A DNA stretch of 64,000 bases from Pseudomonadota bacterium (lineage in GTDB: Bacteria; Pseudomonadota; Alphaproteobacteria; Rickettsiales; UBA3002): positions 301,166 through 365,165 of the forward strand of contig JAZKJM010000005.1 of the NCBI GenBank assembly GCA_040384265.1. Reading direction: 5' to 3'. Shown here one piece after another: positions 9,007 to 18,581 of this stretch. The notes beneath the pieces were generated by a model, which was not told where the DNA came from, did no database searches, and saw only the letters and a list, made by a program, of their open reading frames with translations. The position numbers and the translations under genes were made by a program. Numbering within the stretch: position 1 is the stretch's first letter; each line of letters starts with the position of its first letter.

Positions 9007-9681
9007 ATGAAACGCATCCTCGCTGCCGCCATCGTCGCCGCCGCCTGCCCGGCCGTGGCGCAAACCGCCATCCTGCAGTCCCCCGCCTACAAGGAATGCA
9101 GCACGCTTGCCGCCAGCAACCCCACCAAAGCCCTCGTCAAAGCAGATGAGTGGATCAACATCGATAACGGCCTCGCCGCCCAGCATTGCCGGGCCATGGC
9201 CCTGTTCGGCCTGCACCGCTTCGACGAAGCCGCCACCGCCTTAAGCGACCTGCATGACAGCGTCGCGCCCGAGAACATCACCTTGCGCAGCTATCTGACC
9301 CGCCAGGCCGCGCTCGCCTCGATCAACGCCACCCGCACTGCGGAAGCGCTCGCCCTCATCACCACCCAGATCGGCGAATTCAGCACCATCAAAACCGATA
9401 ACGCCACCATCGCCAAGCTCACTGCCGAGCTGCTGCTGGATCGCGCCCGCATCCACATCACCTACGGCAAACTCGGCGACGCCATGGCCGACCTCGACCA
9501 CGCCGTCAGCCTCAGCCCCATCCATGAAGAAGTGCTGCTCGAACGCGCCGCTGTGTTCGAAAAACTCGGCGACCCCGCCCTCGCCCGCAGCGATGCCGAG
9601 ATCGTCCTCAAACTCAACCCGAGAAGCACCGCCGCCAAAGCCCTCATCGCGCGCTTGAGCGGGCCAGCTAAAGCAAAATAG
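9007..9681 (+). CDS. Exported TPR-repeat protein
   Basis: A 224-residue protein with a signal peptide (first 18 residues, ending AVAQ) and helical pairs typical of tetratricopeptide repeats; the clearest are residues 140-173 (ARIHITYGKLGDAMADLDHA) and 174-205. TPR proteins mediate protein contacts; no partner is evident. The gene is free-standing and lies exactly between two copies of a 98-bp inverted repeat, which is unusual for a chromosomal housekeeping gene. Confidence 0.75.
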   Translation: MKRILAAAIVAAACPAVAQTAILQSPAYKECSTLAASNPTKALVKADEWINIDNGLAAQHCRAMALFGLHRFDEAATALSDLHDSVAPENITLRSYLTRQAALASINATRTAEALALITTQIGEFSTIKTDNATIAKLTAELLLDRARIHITYGKLGDAMADLDHAVSLSPIHEEVLLERAAVFEKLGDPALARSDAEIVLKLNPRSTAAKALIARLSGPAKAK

Positions 9682-9779
9682 CTCCCTCCCCCGTAGGGGG
9701 AGGGCTGGGGTGGGGCCATTATTTTACTCGGAGTAACGAATGTCCCCCTCCTAACCTCCCCCTTACAGGGGGAGGAACT
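9682..9779 (-). repeat. 98-bp inverted repeat, right copy
   Basis: The reverse complement of bases 8834-8931 with two visible mismatches. It begins one base after the TPR stop codon. The pair could fold, recombine or mark the ends of a mobile unit. Confidence 0.9.
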
Positions 9780-9794
9780 CACGGAGGCTACCCT

Positions 9795-11894
9795 CTACTT
9801 CCCAAGCGTGTTGAGCAACCCGCCGATGCCTTGCTCCAGCTTCTGCTGTTTGGTCGGCTTGGCGGGTTCGGCCGCCGGTGCCGTGGTGGTGGCCGGCGTC
9901 GTAGGCGTGGCGGCAGGTGCCGTTTCCGTCTTGCCGCCCAGCAATGCCCGGCCAATATCTTTCGGGCTGTTATAATCGCGTAAGCTCGAGCCGATGGCGT
10001 TGATGTTGTCCTTCAGCTTCGCCGGATCCTTCAGCATCCCCGCAATGTCGGGCGTGATGGATGGCTTGCTCCACGGCCCGGTAATCAGCAGCGGCACATC
10101 GATGCCCGACAACCCATCCTTGCCACCCTGGCCTTGCAGCGAGCCAACCAGCGTGGGCACCAACCGGTAATTAATCGTCTTCGGTGGCAGGCTCACCGTG
10201 CCTGTGCCCGACAAGCGCAGCACCGGCGATTTCATCGCCAGGTCGTTGCTGGTCAGCACGCCTTGCGCCATCGTGAAGCTCGCTGACAGCTCCGTGAAAT
10301 CCGTCGTCTCACTGGTATGTTCGCCAAACACGAACCCCTGTTTTGCGCTGCGCAGGAATTGCGCAATGTTGATGCCCTTGATCGCCCCGTCGCGCACTTT
10401 CATGCCGCCATTGCCGCCAAGCGTGCCCACCAGCGCGCGCTGGCTTGCGCCGCGGCCGGTGATCGCAAGGTTCACCTCCGCCTTACCGGCCAGGCGCGAG
10501 GCGCCGCTCATCGCGGTCATCAGCGGCTCAATCTCAATGCCCGCGAGGTTCAGGTTGGTCGCCAGGCCCATGCCCGCGCCGCTGCCATCCACCGTCACCA
10601 CCCCTTTGGCCGTGCCGCTATACAGCGCCGCGTTGCCGAGTGTCAGCTTCATCACCCCGCCACTCAGGGCAACATTTGCCGTAATATCGCTCACCGTCAT
10701 TTTACCCGAAGTCAGCGTGCCAATCGTCACATCAAGGTTCGCATTCACTGCCCGCAAGCCCGCCATATTCAGCGGTGCTTCCGACCAGCCCGTAGACGCC
10801 GCTGCAGCCGGTTGATCCGCTTTTGCCGATGCTGCCGCCGGTGCCGCTTTTGCACCGCCCGTCAGCGCATCAAGGTCAAGCGCACCCATCGCCAGCGCAC
10901 CGCGGATGGATGGCACTGCGCCTTCCAGATTCACCGCCAGCTTGCCCTTCGCCGCGAGCGTATCCGCCGAGAAGGCAAGATCGTTCAGCGCCAGTGATTT
11001 CGGGTTCTGCACCTGCAGCGCCGTTTTCAGCGTCACTTTTTTCGGTAATCCGGCCGCCGCCGGTTTGGCCGTTGCCCATGCCAGCAACGCGGGCAGGTCA
11101 TCCACCGCCACATCGAGCGCACCATCCGCGCCCAGCGCCTCGCCCATATGGGCGTTGCCCTTAAAGCCAATGCTGCCCGCCGGTAGCGCCACCGAAAGCT
11201 CCAGCGGCGATGGCTTGCCGCCCAAAAACGCCTGCATTTTTTCGAGCACAACGCTCAATTTCACCGTCTCGTTTTGATATTCCGCGCTGCCATCGACCTT
11301 CAGCGCCTTGCTGCCATCCGCCCCGCTGATGCTGAGGTTGATCGCGCGCACCGCCATCGCTTTCGCGCCCGGCTTCACCATGCTGATGGCGCTGTCTTTC
11401 AGCGTCACATCGCCCAGCGAAAACCCGTTGAGCGGCGAGGCTTTTTTTGCGGCCGTATCATTCGCCGGTTTCGCCGCGTCATCCTTCGCCGCTGGCTTGG
11501 CATTGGCAAAATCCCAGTTCTTGGCGCCGTTTGCATTTTCTTCCAGTTTCAGGTCCATGCCCTCCACCGTAATGCCCGTGATGCTCAGCCGTTTGCTCAG
11601 CAGCGGCTTCAGCGCCGCGCCCGTTTTCAGCGTGTCGATATGCACAAAATACGCGCCCGAAAATCCTTGCGGATTGCCCAGCGTCACATCCTGCACGCTC
11701 ACCGCGATGGTCGGGAAAATTTTCAGCGACGCATCGCCCTTGATGATCAGCTCGCGCCCGGTCGCATTCTTCACCTGCGCCACCAGCTGCGCCTTCAGAT
11801 ATTCCGCCGAAACAAACATCGGGATCGCCAACAACACGACGATGACAAGGGCCAGCAGCCCACCCAGAATTTTAGCAATTTTGCGCAGTTTCAT
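9795..11894 (-). CDS. asmA: AsmA family protein
   Basis: A large envelope protein, 699 residues, with one N-terminal membrane segment (about 8-28) and a long periplasmic region of beta-rich AsmA repeats. The N-terminal AsmA domain (to about 200) includes ITGITVEGMDLKLEEN, and the C-terminal AsmA domain (about 400-640) includes the conserved DGAIKGINIAQFLR region and ends in SIDVPLLITGPWSKP-like sequence. A Pro/Ala/Thr-rich tail follows. AsmA-like proteins are implicated in outer-membrane lipid homeostasis. It lies 54 bases after gatB on the same strand and may be read with it. Confidence 0.88.
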   Translation of the reverse strand: MKLRKIAKILGGLLALVIVVLLAIPMFVSAEYLKAQLVAQVKNATGRELIIKGDASLKIFPTIAVSVQDVTLGNPQGFSGAYFVHIDTLKTGAALKPLLSKRLSITGITVEGMDLKLEENANGAKNWDFANAKPAAKDDAAKPANDTAAKKASPLNGFSLGDVTLKDSAISMVKPGAKAMAVRAINLSISGADGSKALKVDGSAEYQNETVKLSVVLEKMQAFLGGKPSPLELSVALPAGSIGFKGNAHMGEALGADGALDVAVDDLPALLAWATAKPAAAGLPKKVTLKTALQVQNPKSLALNDLAFSADTLAAKGKLAVNLEGAVPSIRGALAMGALDLDALTGGAKAAPAAASAKADQPAAAASTGWSEAPLNMAGLRAVNANLDVTIGTLTSGKMTVSDITANVALSGGVMKLTLGNAALYSGTAKGVVTVDGSGAGMGLATNLNLAGIEIEPLMTAMSGASRLAGKAEVNLAITGRGASQRALVGTLGGNGGMKVRDGAIKGINIAQFLRSAKQGFVFGEHTSETTDFTELSASFTMAQGVLTSNDLAMKSPVLRLSGTGTVSLPPKTINYRLVPTLVGSLQGQGGKDGLSGIDVPLLITGPWSKPSITPDIAGMLKDPAKLKDNINAIGSSLRDYNSPKDIGRALLGGKTETAPAATPTTPATTTAPAAEPAKPTKQQKLEQGIGGLLNTLGK

Positions 11895-11948
11895 GGTGCT
11901 CTCCCTATGTCATTTGCATGCGCGGCGCGACAGCGCCGCAATAACGAA

Positions 11949-13406
11949 CTAGCTCAGCTTCTTCTTCAGCAAATCGTTCAACATCGCCGGGTTGGCTTTG
12001 CCGCCGGTGGCTTTCATCACCTGGCCGACAAAGAAGCCAAACAGCTTATCCTTGCCCGAACGATATTCCGCCAGCTTGTCGGCGTTCTCCGCCATCACCG
12101 CGTCAATCGCCGCGTCAATCGCGCCAGTATCCGTCACCTGCACGAGGCCTTCATCCGCGACGATTTGCTTCGCCGGTTTGCCGGTTTCGCACATCTGCTC
12201 GAACACGGTCTTGGCGATTTTGCCGCTGATGGTGTTGTCCTCGATCAGCGCCAGCAAGCCGCCCAGCTGCTCGGAAGAAATTGGCGATTGCTCGATGTCC
12301 ACACCCAGCTTGTTCAGCCGCCCGAACAGCTCGCCCGTCATCCAGTTGCTCACCAGTTTGGGATCATGCGTCGCGCTCAGCCGCTCGAAATATTCCGTCG
12401 TCGCTTTTTCCGCCACCAGCACGCCCGCATCATACGGCGAGAGGCCAAGATCCGCGACGTAGCGCGCGCGTTTCTGGTCAGGCAGCTCTGGCAACGTCGC
12501 GCGGATCGCATCCACATATTCCTGCGTGAAAATCAGCGGCAGCAAATCCGGGTCCGGGAAATAGCGATAATCATGCGCGTTTTCCTTGCTGCGCATGGTG
12601 CGCGTCTCGCCGGTCGTGGCATCGAACAGCCGCGTTTCCTGCTCGATTACGCCGCCCGCCTCGATGATTTCCACCTGACGCTGCGCCTCGAACTCGATCG
12701 CTTTCATGACGAATTTCACCGAGTTCACGTTCTTGATTTCGCAGCGTGTGCCAAGCTCTGCCCCCGGTTTGCGCACGGAAATATTCGCATCGCAGCGCAA
12801 ATTGCCCTTATCCATATCGCCATCGCACGTGCCCAGATACTGCACAATCGTGCGCAATTTCTTGAGGTACGCCCCCGCCTCTTCCGGCGAGCGCATATCC
12901 GGCTCCGAGACAATCTCCATCAGCGCCACGCCCGAGCGGTTGAGATCGATGAACGTAAATTTCGGGCTATGCTCATGCAACGATTTACCCGCATCCTGCT
13001 CCAGATGCAGCCGCGTCACGCCAATCGTTCGTTGCTCGCCACCCGCCAGATCGATAATGAGTTCGCCCTTGCCGACAATCGGGTCGAGGAACTGCGAAAT
13101 CTGGTAGCCCTGCGGCAAATCCGCGTAGAAATAATTCTTGCGATCGAACACCGAGGTCAGGTTGATCTGCGCGCCAAGGCCAAGCCCCGTGCGCACCGCC
13201 TGCTCGATGCATTTTTCGTTGATCACCGGCAGCATTCCGGGCATGCCCGCATCCACGAAGCTCACATTCTGGTTGGTCTCCGCGCCAAAGCCCACGGCTG
13301 CGCCGGAAAATAATTTCGACTCCGAGGTAATCTGCGCATGCACCTCAAGCCCGATGACCACTTCCCAGTCGCCGGTGTTACCCTTCACGCGGTATGGCGT
13401 ACCCAT
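11949..13406 (-). CDS. gatB: Asp/Glu-tRNA amidotransferase subunit B
   Basis: GatB binds the misacylated tRNA and, with GatA and GatC, converts Glu-tRNA(Gln) and Asp-tRNA(Asn) to the amidated forms. It has 485 residues from the ATG at 13406, which sits behind GGAGGGG inside the end of gatA. Hallmarks are [12 protein letters not shown] at residues 14-25, [14 protein letters not shown], the [21 protein letters not shown] block, [12 protein letters not shown] and the C-terminal YqeY-like tail ending [10 protein letters not shown]. Only one base separates it from the gatA stop. Confidence 0.97.
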   Translation of the reverse strand: MGTPYRVKGNTGDWEVVIGLEVHAQITSESKLFSGAAVGFGAETNQNVSFVDAGMPGMLPVINEKCIEQAVRTGLGLGAQINLTSVFDRKNYFYADLPQGYQISQFLDPIVGKGELIIDLAGGEQRTIGVTRLHLEQDAGKSLHEHSPKFTFIDLNRSGVALMEIVSEPDMRSPEEAGAYLKKLRTIVQYLGTCDGDMDKGNLRCDANISVRKPGAELGTRCEIKNVNSVKFVMKAIEFEAQRQVEIIEAGGVIEQETRLFDATTGETRTMRSKENAHDYRYFPDPDLLPLIFTQEYVDAIRATLPELPDQKRARYVADLGLSPYDAGVLVAEKATTEYFERLSATHDPKLVSNWMTGELFGRLNKLGVDIEQSPISSEQLGGLLALIEDNTISGKIAKTVFEQMCETGKPAKQIVADEGLVQVTDTGAIDAAIDAVMAENADKLAEYRSGKDKLFGFFVGQVMKATGGKANPAMLNDLLKKKLS

Positions 13407-13407
13407 A

Positions 13408-14895
13408 TTAATACCCCTCCGGCGCGGCGTTAAAGCCCGCGCCACGCTCAATCGCTTCCGCCGCGCGGAACACGGTTTCCTCATCGAACGCACGGCCGAT
13501 CAGCTGCAGCCCAAGCGGCAAGCCCGCCTTGCTCAGCCCAATCGGCAACGCCAACCCCGGCAAGCCCGCAAGCGATGCCGGAATGGTGAACACATCGTTC
13601 ATATACATCGCCACCGGATCGTCCTGATTTTCGCCGATCACGAACGCATCGCTCGGCGCGGTTGGTGTCAAAATCACATCGCACTGCGTAAACGCCTGCG
13701 TGAAATCCTGCGCGATCAGCGCCCGCACCCGCTGCGCTTTTTTGTAATACGCATCGTAATAGCCCGCGCTCAGCACATAGGTGCCGATCAGAATCCGCCG
13801 CTTCACTTCCGCGCCGAAACCCGCCGCGCGCGTCTTCTCATACATATCGTTGAGCGAATCGCCATCCTCGCTCACGCGCAGGCCGAAGCGCACGCCATCA
13901 TAGCGCGCAAGGTTGCTCGACGCTTCCGCCGGGGCGATGATGTAATAGGTCGGCAGCGCATAGGCCGTGTGCGGCAGCGACACCGGCACAATCTCCGCCC
14001 CCGCCGCTTTCAGGATCGCCGCACCCTTATCCCAGGCTGCGGCGATTTCCGCGCTCATGCCGTCGATGCGGTATTCCTTGGGAATCCCAATTTTTAGGCC
14101 CTTCACGCCGTTCGCCAGCACCGCTTCAAAATCCGGCACGCTCTGGATCGCGGAGGTGGAATCTTTCGGGTCATGGCCCGCCATGGCCTGCAAGCTAATC
14201 GCCGCATCGCGCACGGTGCGCGTCATCGGCCCGGCCTGATCGAGCGAGGATGCAAACGCCACCACGCCCCAGCGCGAGCAGCGCCCATAGGTCGGTTTAA
14301 TGCCAACAATGCCCGTAAACGCCGCCGGCTGGCGGATCGACCCGCCAGTGTCCGTCCCCGTCGCCATAAAGCCCAGCCGCGCCGCCACCGCAGCGGATGA
14401 CCCGCCCGACGACCCGCCCGGCACCAGTTTCACCTCCGGCTCGCCACTGCGCCGCCACGGGTTGACACACGGACCGTAAACGCTCGTGATATTCGCCGAA
14501 CCCATGGCAAATTCATCCATATTCGTTTTGCCCAGCATCACCGCGCCGTGCGCGAACAGGTTGCTCGTCACCGTCGATTCATATTCCGGCTTAAACCCGG
14601 TGAGGATTTTCGATGCCGCCTGCGAGTTCACGCCCTTGGTACAGAACAAATCCTTCACGCCGATGGGAATGCCTTCCAGCAGCCCAACCGCCTCACCGCG
14701 CGCGCGTTTTTCATCCGATGCTTTCGCCTGCGCCAGCGCAATCTCGGGCGTATGGTGCACATACGCGTTCAGCGCCGGGTTATGCCGGGCAATCGCATCC
14801 AGATGCGATTGCGTCAGCTCAACACTGGAAATCTTCTTCCCCGCCAGCGCATCACGCGCCTCGGCAAGGGTCATATGGGTTGGGTTTGCGCTCAT
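13408..14895 (-). CDS. gatA: Asp/Glu-tRNA amidotransferase subunit A
   Basis: The amidase subunit that releases ammonia from glutamine. It has 495 residues from the ATG at 14895; the longer upstream frame has no similarity and would run into gatC. The catalytic amidase signature is complete: Lys81 in IGVKD, the cis-Ser motif GGSSGGS at 160-166, and the nucleophile region [11 protein letters not shown]. It follows gatC by two bases. Confidence 0.97.
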   Translation of the reverse strand: MSANPTHMTLAEARDALAGKKISSVELTQSHLDAIARHNPALNAYVHHTPEIALAQAKASDEKRARGEAVGLLEGIPIGVKDLFCTKGVNSQAASKILTGFKPEYESTVTSNLFAHGAVMLGKTNMDEFAMGSANITSVYGPCVNPWRRSGEPEVKLVPGGSSGGSSAAVAARLGFMATGTDTGGSIRQPAAFTGIVGIKPTYGRCSRWGVVAFASSLDQAGPMTRTVRDAAISLQAMAGHDPKDSTSAIQSVPDFEAVLANGVKGLKIGIPKEYRIDGMSAEIAAAWDKGAAILKAAGAEIVPVSLPHTAYALPTYYIIAPAEASSNLARYDGVRFGLRVSEDGDSLNDMYEKTRAAGFGAEVKRRILIGTYVLSAGYYDAYYKKAQRVRALIAQDFTQAFTQCDVILTPTAPSDAFVIGENQDDPVAMYMNDVFTIPASLAGLPGLALPIGLSKAGLPLGLQLIGRAFDEETVFRAAEAIERGAGFNAAPEGY

Positions 14896-14897
14896 AT

Positions 14898-15185
14898 CTA
14901 TTCCAACACTTTCGGCACCGCGAAGCAGCCGTAATTCTGCACGGGCGCGTTCTTCAGCACGGCTTCTTGCTGGTTGCCGTCGTTCACCACATCGGCGCGC
15001 CATGGCAGCAGCTGGTCGGACACGCTCGAAAGCGGTGCAATGCCGGTCGTATCGACCTGACCAAGCTGGTCGATCCATTTCAGCAATCCGTTGATTTCCT
15101 TTGCATAATGCGACAACTCCGCGCCATCCAACCGGATCCGCGCGAGCTTGGCGATATGCTGAACTTCCTTGTCGGTCAGGGCCAT
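14898..15185 (-). CDS. gatC: Asp/Glu-tRNA amidotransferase subunit C
   Basis: The small subunit that wraps around GatA and stabilises the GatAB contact; 95 residues, the normal size. It shows [10 protein letters not shown] at 10-19, a central ILQ-like segment [16 protein letters not shown] and the C-terminal AVPKVLE. It is the first gene of the gatC-gatA-gatB operon and is divergent from ruvX. Confidence 0.95.
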   Translation of the reverse strand: MALTDKEVQHIAKLARIRLDGAELSHYAKEINGLLKWIDQLGQVDTTGIAPLSSVSDQLLPWRADVVNDGNQQEAVLKNAPVQNYGCFAVPKVLE

Positions 15186-15311
15186 AGATCATCCATGCAA
15201 TGAGGCTGGCGTTGTAACGCCGTGGGCAGAAAATGCAAGCAGCCCTTTTGCTTGCCCCTCGCGCCGCGGATGCGCATTGACCTCGCCCGGAGGAGCGATT
15301 AAGCGGGCAGT

Positions 15312-15803
15312 ATGGAACCGACCCGCGCCATCCACACCATCGCCGAATTCAAGGCCCAGCTGCCGCCAAGCGGCCGCCTTATCGGGCTGGACCTCGGCAC
15401 CGACACGATCGGCGTCGCCGTCAGCGATGCCACGCGCATGATCGCAAGCCCGGACCTTACCCTCTACCGCCGCAAATGGAGCGAAGACGCCGCCGCCCTC
15501 GCCGCGATGATCGAGAACAACCAGGTCGTCGGCATCGTCATCGGCTACCCGCTGAACATGGATGGCAGCTCCGGCCCGCGCGCGCAGGCCACCCGCGCCT
15601 TCGCCCGCAATTTCCAGATGAAATTCCCGCTGCCGCTGCTGCTATGGGATGAGCGCCTCTCCACCGCCGCCGTCACCCGCATGATGATCGACGAGATGGA
15701 CATCAACCGCAAACGCCGCGACGAGCTGGTCGACAAACTCGCCGCCAGCTACATCCTCCAAGGCGTGCTCGATGCGCTAACGATTGAACGCGGGCTGCAT
15801 TAG
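15312..15803 (+). CDS. ruvX: YqgF/RuvX family nuclease
   Basis: A 163-residue RNase H-fold protein. [15 protein letters not shown] (residues 24-38) carries the first catalytic Asp, and [14 protein letters not shown] with a later [14 protein letters not shown] gives the second and third acidic positions. The family matures the 16S rRNA 5' end or acts on Holliday junctions, depending on the organism. It starts 126 bases from the divergent gatC. Confidence 0.93.
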   Translation: MEPTRAIHTIAEFKAQLPPSGRLIGLDLGTDTIGVAVSDATRMIASPDLTLYRRKWSEDAAALAAMIENNQVVGIVIGYPLNMDGSSGPRAQATRAFARNFQMKFPLPLLLWDERLSTAAVTRMMIDEMDINRKRRDELVDKLAASYILQGVLDALTIERGLH

Positions 15804-15847
15804 CCATCACCAGACCGCATGTGCCCTCTTCCCATAAGCGCTTTCTT

Positions 15848-16003
15848 CCCCTCTCCCGCGAGCGGGAGAGGGCAGCGAGGCTTAGCGAACGCAAGTGAGC
15901 TTAGCCGCAGCGGGTGAGGGGCAACGTGCAACGGGGGAGTTTTTGCTTTGCGCTGCGCGCGTCCCCTCATCCTATACCTTCTCCCGCAAGCGGGAGAAGG
16001 TAT
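15848..16003. repeat. Palindromic CTCTCCCG-type repeats between ruvX and a hypothetical gene
   Basis: Two related hairpins: CTCTCCCGCGAGCGGGAGAG near 15850-15869, closing with GGGTGAGGGG near 15921, and TTCTCCCGCAAGCGGGAGAA near 15979-15999. Similar units occur at 24844 and 40317. They lie between convergent genes and could double as terminators. Confidence 0.75.
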
Positions 16004-16039
16004 CACGCGCCGATGAGCATTCACATTAGGGGGAGCCTA

Positions 16040-16639
16040 CTAGCGGTTCTGCGCACTCGACGCGTTGCGCCAACGCGAGCCATGGAAATTGGTCCATTGT
16101 TTTTTCGCGTCAAACTTCGGTGGTGCCTCGCGCGGCCCCTCTTCCATCAGGGGCGCTGCTTCCACTGCGGGCTTTTTCTCCGCCAAGGCCTCTGCCAGCA
16201 ACTCCAGCTCAGTCCCCCCTGCCCCATCCATCACCACCGCATGGAGGATAGACCTTTCATGCTTGGGGTCGCTCGCAGCCTCAATGGCCTGTTTCACCTG
16301 CGGCACGTGCTTCACCTCCAGCTGCAAGCCCGTATAGGCGACCGTCTCATCGCGCTCAGCATGCCAAACCCATTCGATGCGGCTCGGGATACATGTAAGA
16401 TCCCTCAATTTTTCCTCACGATTCGCATGCTCGAAATGCTCGATGAGCGCTTTGCGCGCCGTCTCTCCCTGCGCAACCGGCACATAAACCGTGCTGTGGT
16501 GATGCGGCCCTTTATCAATCAGCACTGCGCCGTCGAGCGCATCGCAACAGGCGCGCGATAATTCTTTCACGGCACGCGATCGCAGCGGTGCGACCTTCTC
16601 GACTACCGTCGTCGGCGTTTTTTCAGGATGCTGCGTCAT
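16040..16639 (-). CDS. Hypothetical protein behind a candidate PHO box
   Basis: A soluble protein of 199 residues from the ATG at 16639; longer forms starting at 16723 (TTG) are possible but would place the candidate regulatory site inside the gene. It is His-rich near residue 45 (GPHHHSTVYVP), has a central stretch of charged helices, and an Ala/Pro/Glu-rich segment at about 150-180. I do not recognise any family. It is divergent from plsY, and the sequence upstream carries a candidate PhoB box at 16694-16711. Confidence 0.6.
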   Translation of the reverse strand: MTQHPEKTPTTVVEKVAPLRSRAVKELSRACCDALDGAVLIDKGPHHHSTVYVPVAQGETARKALIEHFEHANREEKLRDLTCIPSRIEWVWHAERDETVAYTGLQLEVKHVPQVKQAIEAASDPKHERSILHAVVMDGAGGTELELLAEALAEKKPAVEAAPLMEEGPREAPPKFDAKKQWTNFHGSRWRNASSAQNR

Positions 16640-16693
16640 CGGCCTACCCCACACATGGAGCCGCCACGCTAGCCCATCACGCATTCTGCAAGT

Positions 16694-16711
16694 GTGAAAG
16701 TTCTGTGACAA
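16694..16711 (-). promoter_or_regulatory. Candidate PHO box upstream of the hypothetical gene at 16639
   Basis: Read on the minus strand the site is TTGTCACAGAACTTTCAC: two 7-base units separated by 4 bases, matching about 14 of 18 positions of the PhoB consensus. A -10-like CAGAAT follows at 16683-16688. It is moderate on its own and gains weight from similar sites in this window. Confidence 0.45.
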
Positions 16712-16770
16712 TGCATGCCACAAAAATAAACCCTTGCCTAAAATTCCCTCCCCCCTCTACGCTCGTACGC

Positions 16771-17436
16771 ATGTACGTGAGCGACTGCATTCAGATCATG
16801 ATTCTCGGCTACGCGCTTGGCAGCGTGCCTTTTGGTGTGCTGCTGGCGAAGCTGTTCGGCCTGCCGGACCCGCGCTATATCGGCTCGGGCAACATTGGCG
16901 CGACCAACATGCTGCGCACCGGCAACAAAAAAGTCGCCCTGCTGACATTGCTGCTGGATGCGGGCAAAGGTGCTGCCGCCGTCATCCTCGCCGTCTATCT
17001 TTTTACTCCGGAGGATAGCATTATCGATGGCCTGCCATGTATGGATTGGGATTGCTCGACTACCGCCGCACATGCCAAAAACGCCCTTGCCGTGCTGCTC
17101 GCCGCCATCGGCCATATGTATTCACCGTGGCTTAAATTCAAAGGCGGCAAAGGGGTTGCCACCCTCCTTGGCGGCGCGCTCGCCTTCGCCTGGCCGGTCG
17201 GCATGGGTGCCATCGTCATCTGGATTCTCGTCTGCTATACCACGCGTTATGTGTCGCTGGCCTCCATCGCCGCGCTCACCGTTGCGCCGCTGATCGCCTG
17301 GCTGCGGGTGGATGGCACCAGCGCCATCATCCTCGCCATCGCCTGCGCCGTTGCCATCTGGAAGCATCGCAGCAACATCAAGCGCCTGCGCGACGGGTTC
17401 GAGCCGCGCATCAGCTTTGCACGGAGCAACCCATGA
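16771..17436 (+). CDS. plsY: Glycerol-3-phosphate acyltransferase PlsY
   Basis: The membrane enzyme that acylates glycerol-3-phosphate from acyl-phosphate, the first step of phospholipid synthesis. It has 221 residues from the ATG at 16771, slightly longer than usual because of an insert near residues 77-93 (around DWDCSTTAAHAKN). Conserved motifs are ALGSVPFGVLLA, GSGNIGATNMLR (about residues 31-42) and KFKGGKGVAT. Five or six membrane segments are visible. Its stop overlaps the dprA start as ATGA. Confidence 0.95.
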   Translation: MYVSDCIQIMILGYALGSVPFGVLLAKLFGLPDPRYIGSGNIGATNMLRTGNKKVALLTLLLDAGKGAAAVILAVYLFTPEDSIIDGLPCMDWDCSTTAAHAKNALAVLLAAIGHMYSPWLKFKGGKGVATLLGGALAFAWPVGMGAIVIWILVCYTTRYVSLASIAALTVAPLIAWLRVDGTSAIILAIACAVAIWKHRSNIKRLRDGFEPRISFARSNP

Positions 17437-18581
17437 CCCATGCCTTCATCCCCAACCCCTCCTTGCGCGGCACCGATCCCATCGCCGCCTTGCGCCTGAT
17501 CCGCAGCGAGCAGGTTGGGCCGATGACGTTTTTCCGCCTTGTGAAATTCTGCGGCTCGGTCGAAAAAGCGTTGGAGATGGCGCCCGATATCAGCCGCCGC
17601 GGTGGCCGCAAAAAACCGATCCTGATCGCCACCCGCGCCAGCGCCGAGCGCGAATATGACGCCCTCACCAAATTCGGCGCGCGTATTATCATGTATGGCG
17701 AGGAAGCCTACCCGCGCCTGCTGCAATATATCGCGGATGCGCCGCCCATCCTCACCGTGCGCGGCCACACCCATCTGTTTGCGCACACCAAAACCTTCGG
17801 CATGGTGGGCGCGCGCAACGCCTCCACCAACGGCTGCCTGTTCGCCAAAAAAATCGCGGCGGATATTGGCGCGGCCGGTTACTCCATCGTCTCGGGCCTG
17901 GCGCGCGGCATCGATGCGGCGGTGCATCGCGGCTCGCTTGCCACCGGCACTATCGCCGTCATCGGCGGTGGCATCGACAATATTTACCCGCCGGAAAACG
18001 CCGCGCTGTTCGATGAAATCGCCGCCAGCGGGGCGATTCTCTCCGAGCTGCCGTTCGGTGCCGAGCCGCACGCGCGCTCCTTCCCGGGCCGCAATCGCAT
18101 CATCGCCGGCATGTCGCGCGGTGTGCTGGTGGTCGAGGCGTCGCTCAAATCCGGCTCCCTCATCACCGCCGATTTCGCACAGGATTATGGCCGCGATGTT
18201 TTCGCCATCCCCGGCTCGCCGATGGACCCGCGCTGCCACGGCACCAATCGCCTGCTGAAAGATGGCGCGACGATGGTCGAGACCGTCGGCGACATCCTCA
18301 GCAACCTCTCGCCGATTGGTGAATTGCCGCTCGCGGAGGAAAGCCCGCGCCTGTTCGCCGAGCCGCAACCGAGCTTCCCGGATGAAAAAACACTCGACGA
18401 TGCACGTGCCAAAATCCTCGAAGCACTCAGCGCCAGCCCAACCTTGCTGGATGATGTGCTCGCCGCCACCGACCTCACGCCACATGTGCTGATGGCGGTT
18501 TTACTTGAACTTGAGCTCGCCGGTAGGCTAGAACGCCACGCCGGATCGAAAGTGGCTTTACGCATGGGAGAAGTAGTTTGA
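17433..18581 (+). CDS. dprA: DNA-processing protein DprA
   Basis: DprA binds incoming single-stranded DNA and loads RecA during transformation. It has 382 residues: an N-terminal SAM/HhH-like part (10-60), the Rossmann domain (about 105-300) with GMVGARNAS, SGLARGIDAAVHRGSL and FPGRNRIIAGMSRGVLVVEA, and a C-terminal winged-helix (DML1-like) domain (about 315-380). It lies in an overlapping chain plsY-dprA-topA. Confidence 0.95.
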   Translation: MTHAFIPNPSLRGTDPIAALRLIRSEQVGPMTFFRLVKFCGSVEKALEMAPDISRRGGRKKPILIATRASAEREYDALTKFGARIIMYGEEAYPRLLQYIADAPPILTVRGHTHLFAHTKTFGMVGARNASTNGCLFAKKIAADIGAAGYSIVSGLARGIDAAVHRGSLATGTIAVIGGGIDNIYPPENAALFDEIAASGAILSELPFGAEPHARSFPGRNRIIAGMSRGVLVVEASLKSGSLITADFAQDYGRDVFAIPGSPMDPRCHGTNRLLKDGATMVETVGDILSNLSPIGELPLAEESPRLFAEPQPSFPDEKTLDDARAKILEALSASPTLLDDVLAATDLTPHVLMAVLLELELAGRLERHAGSKVALRMGEVV

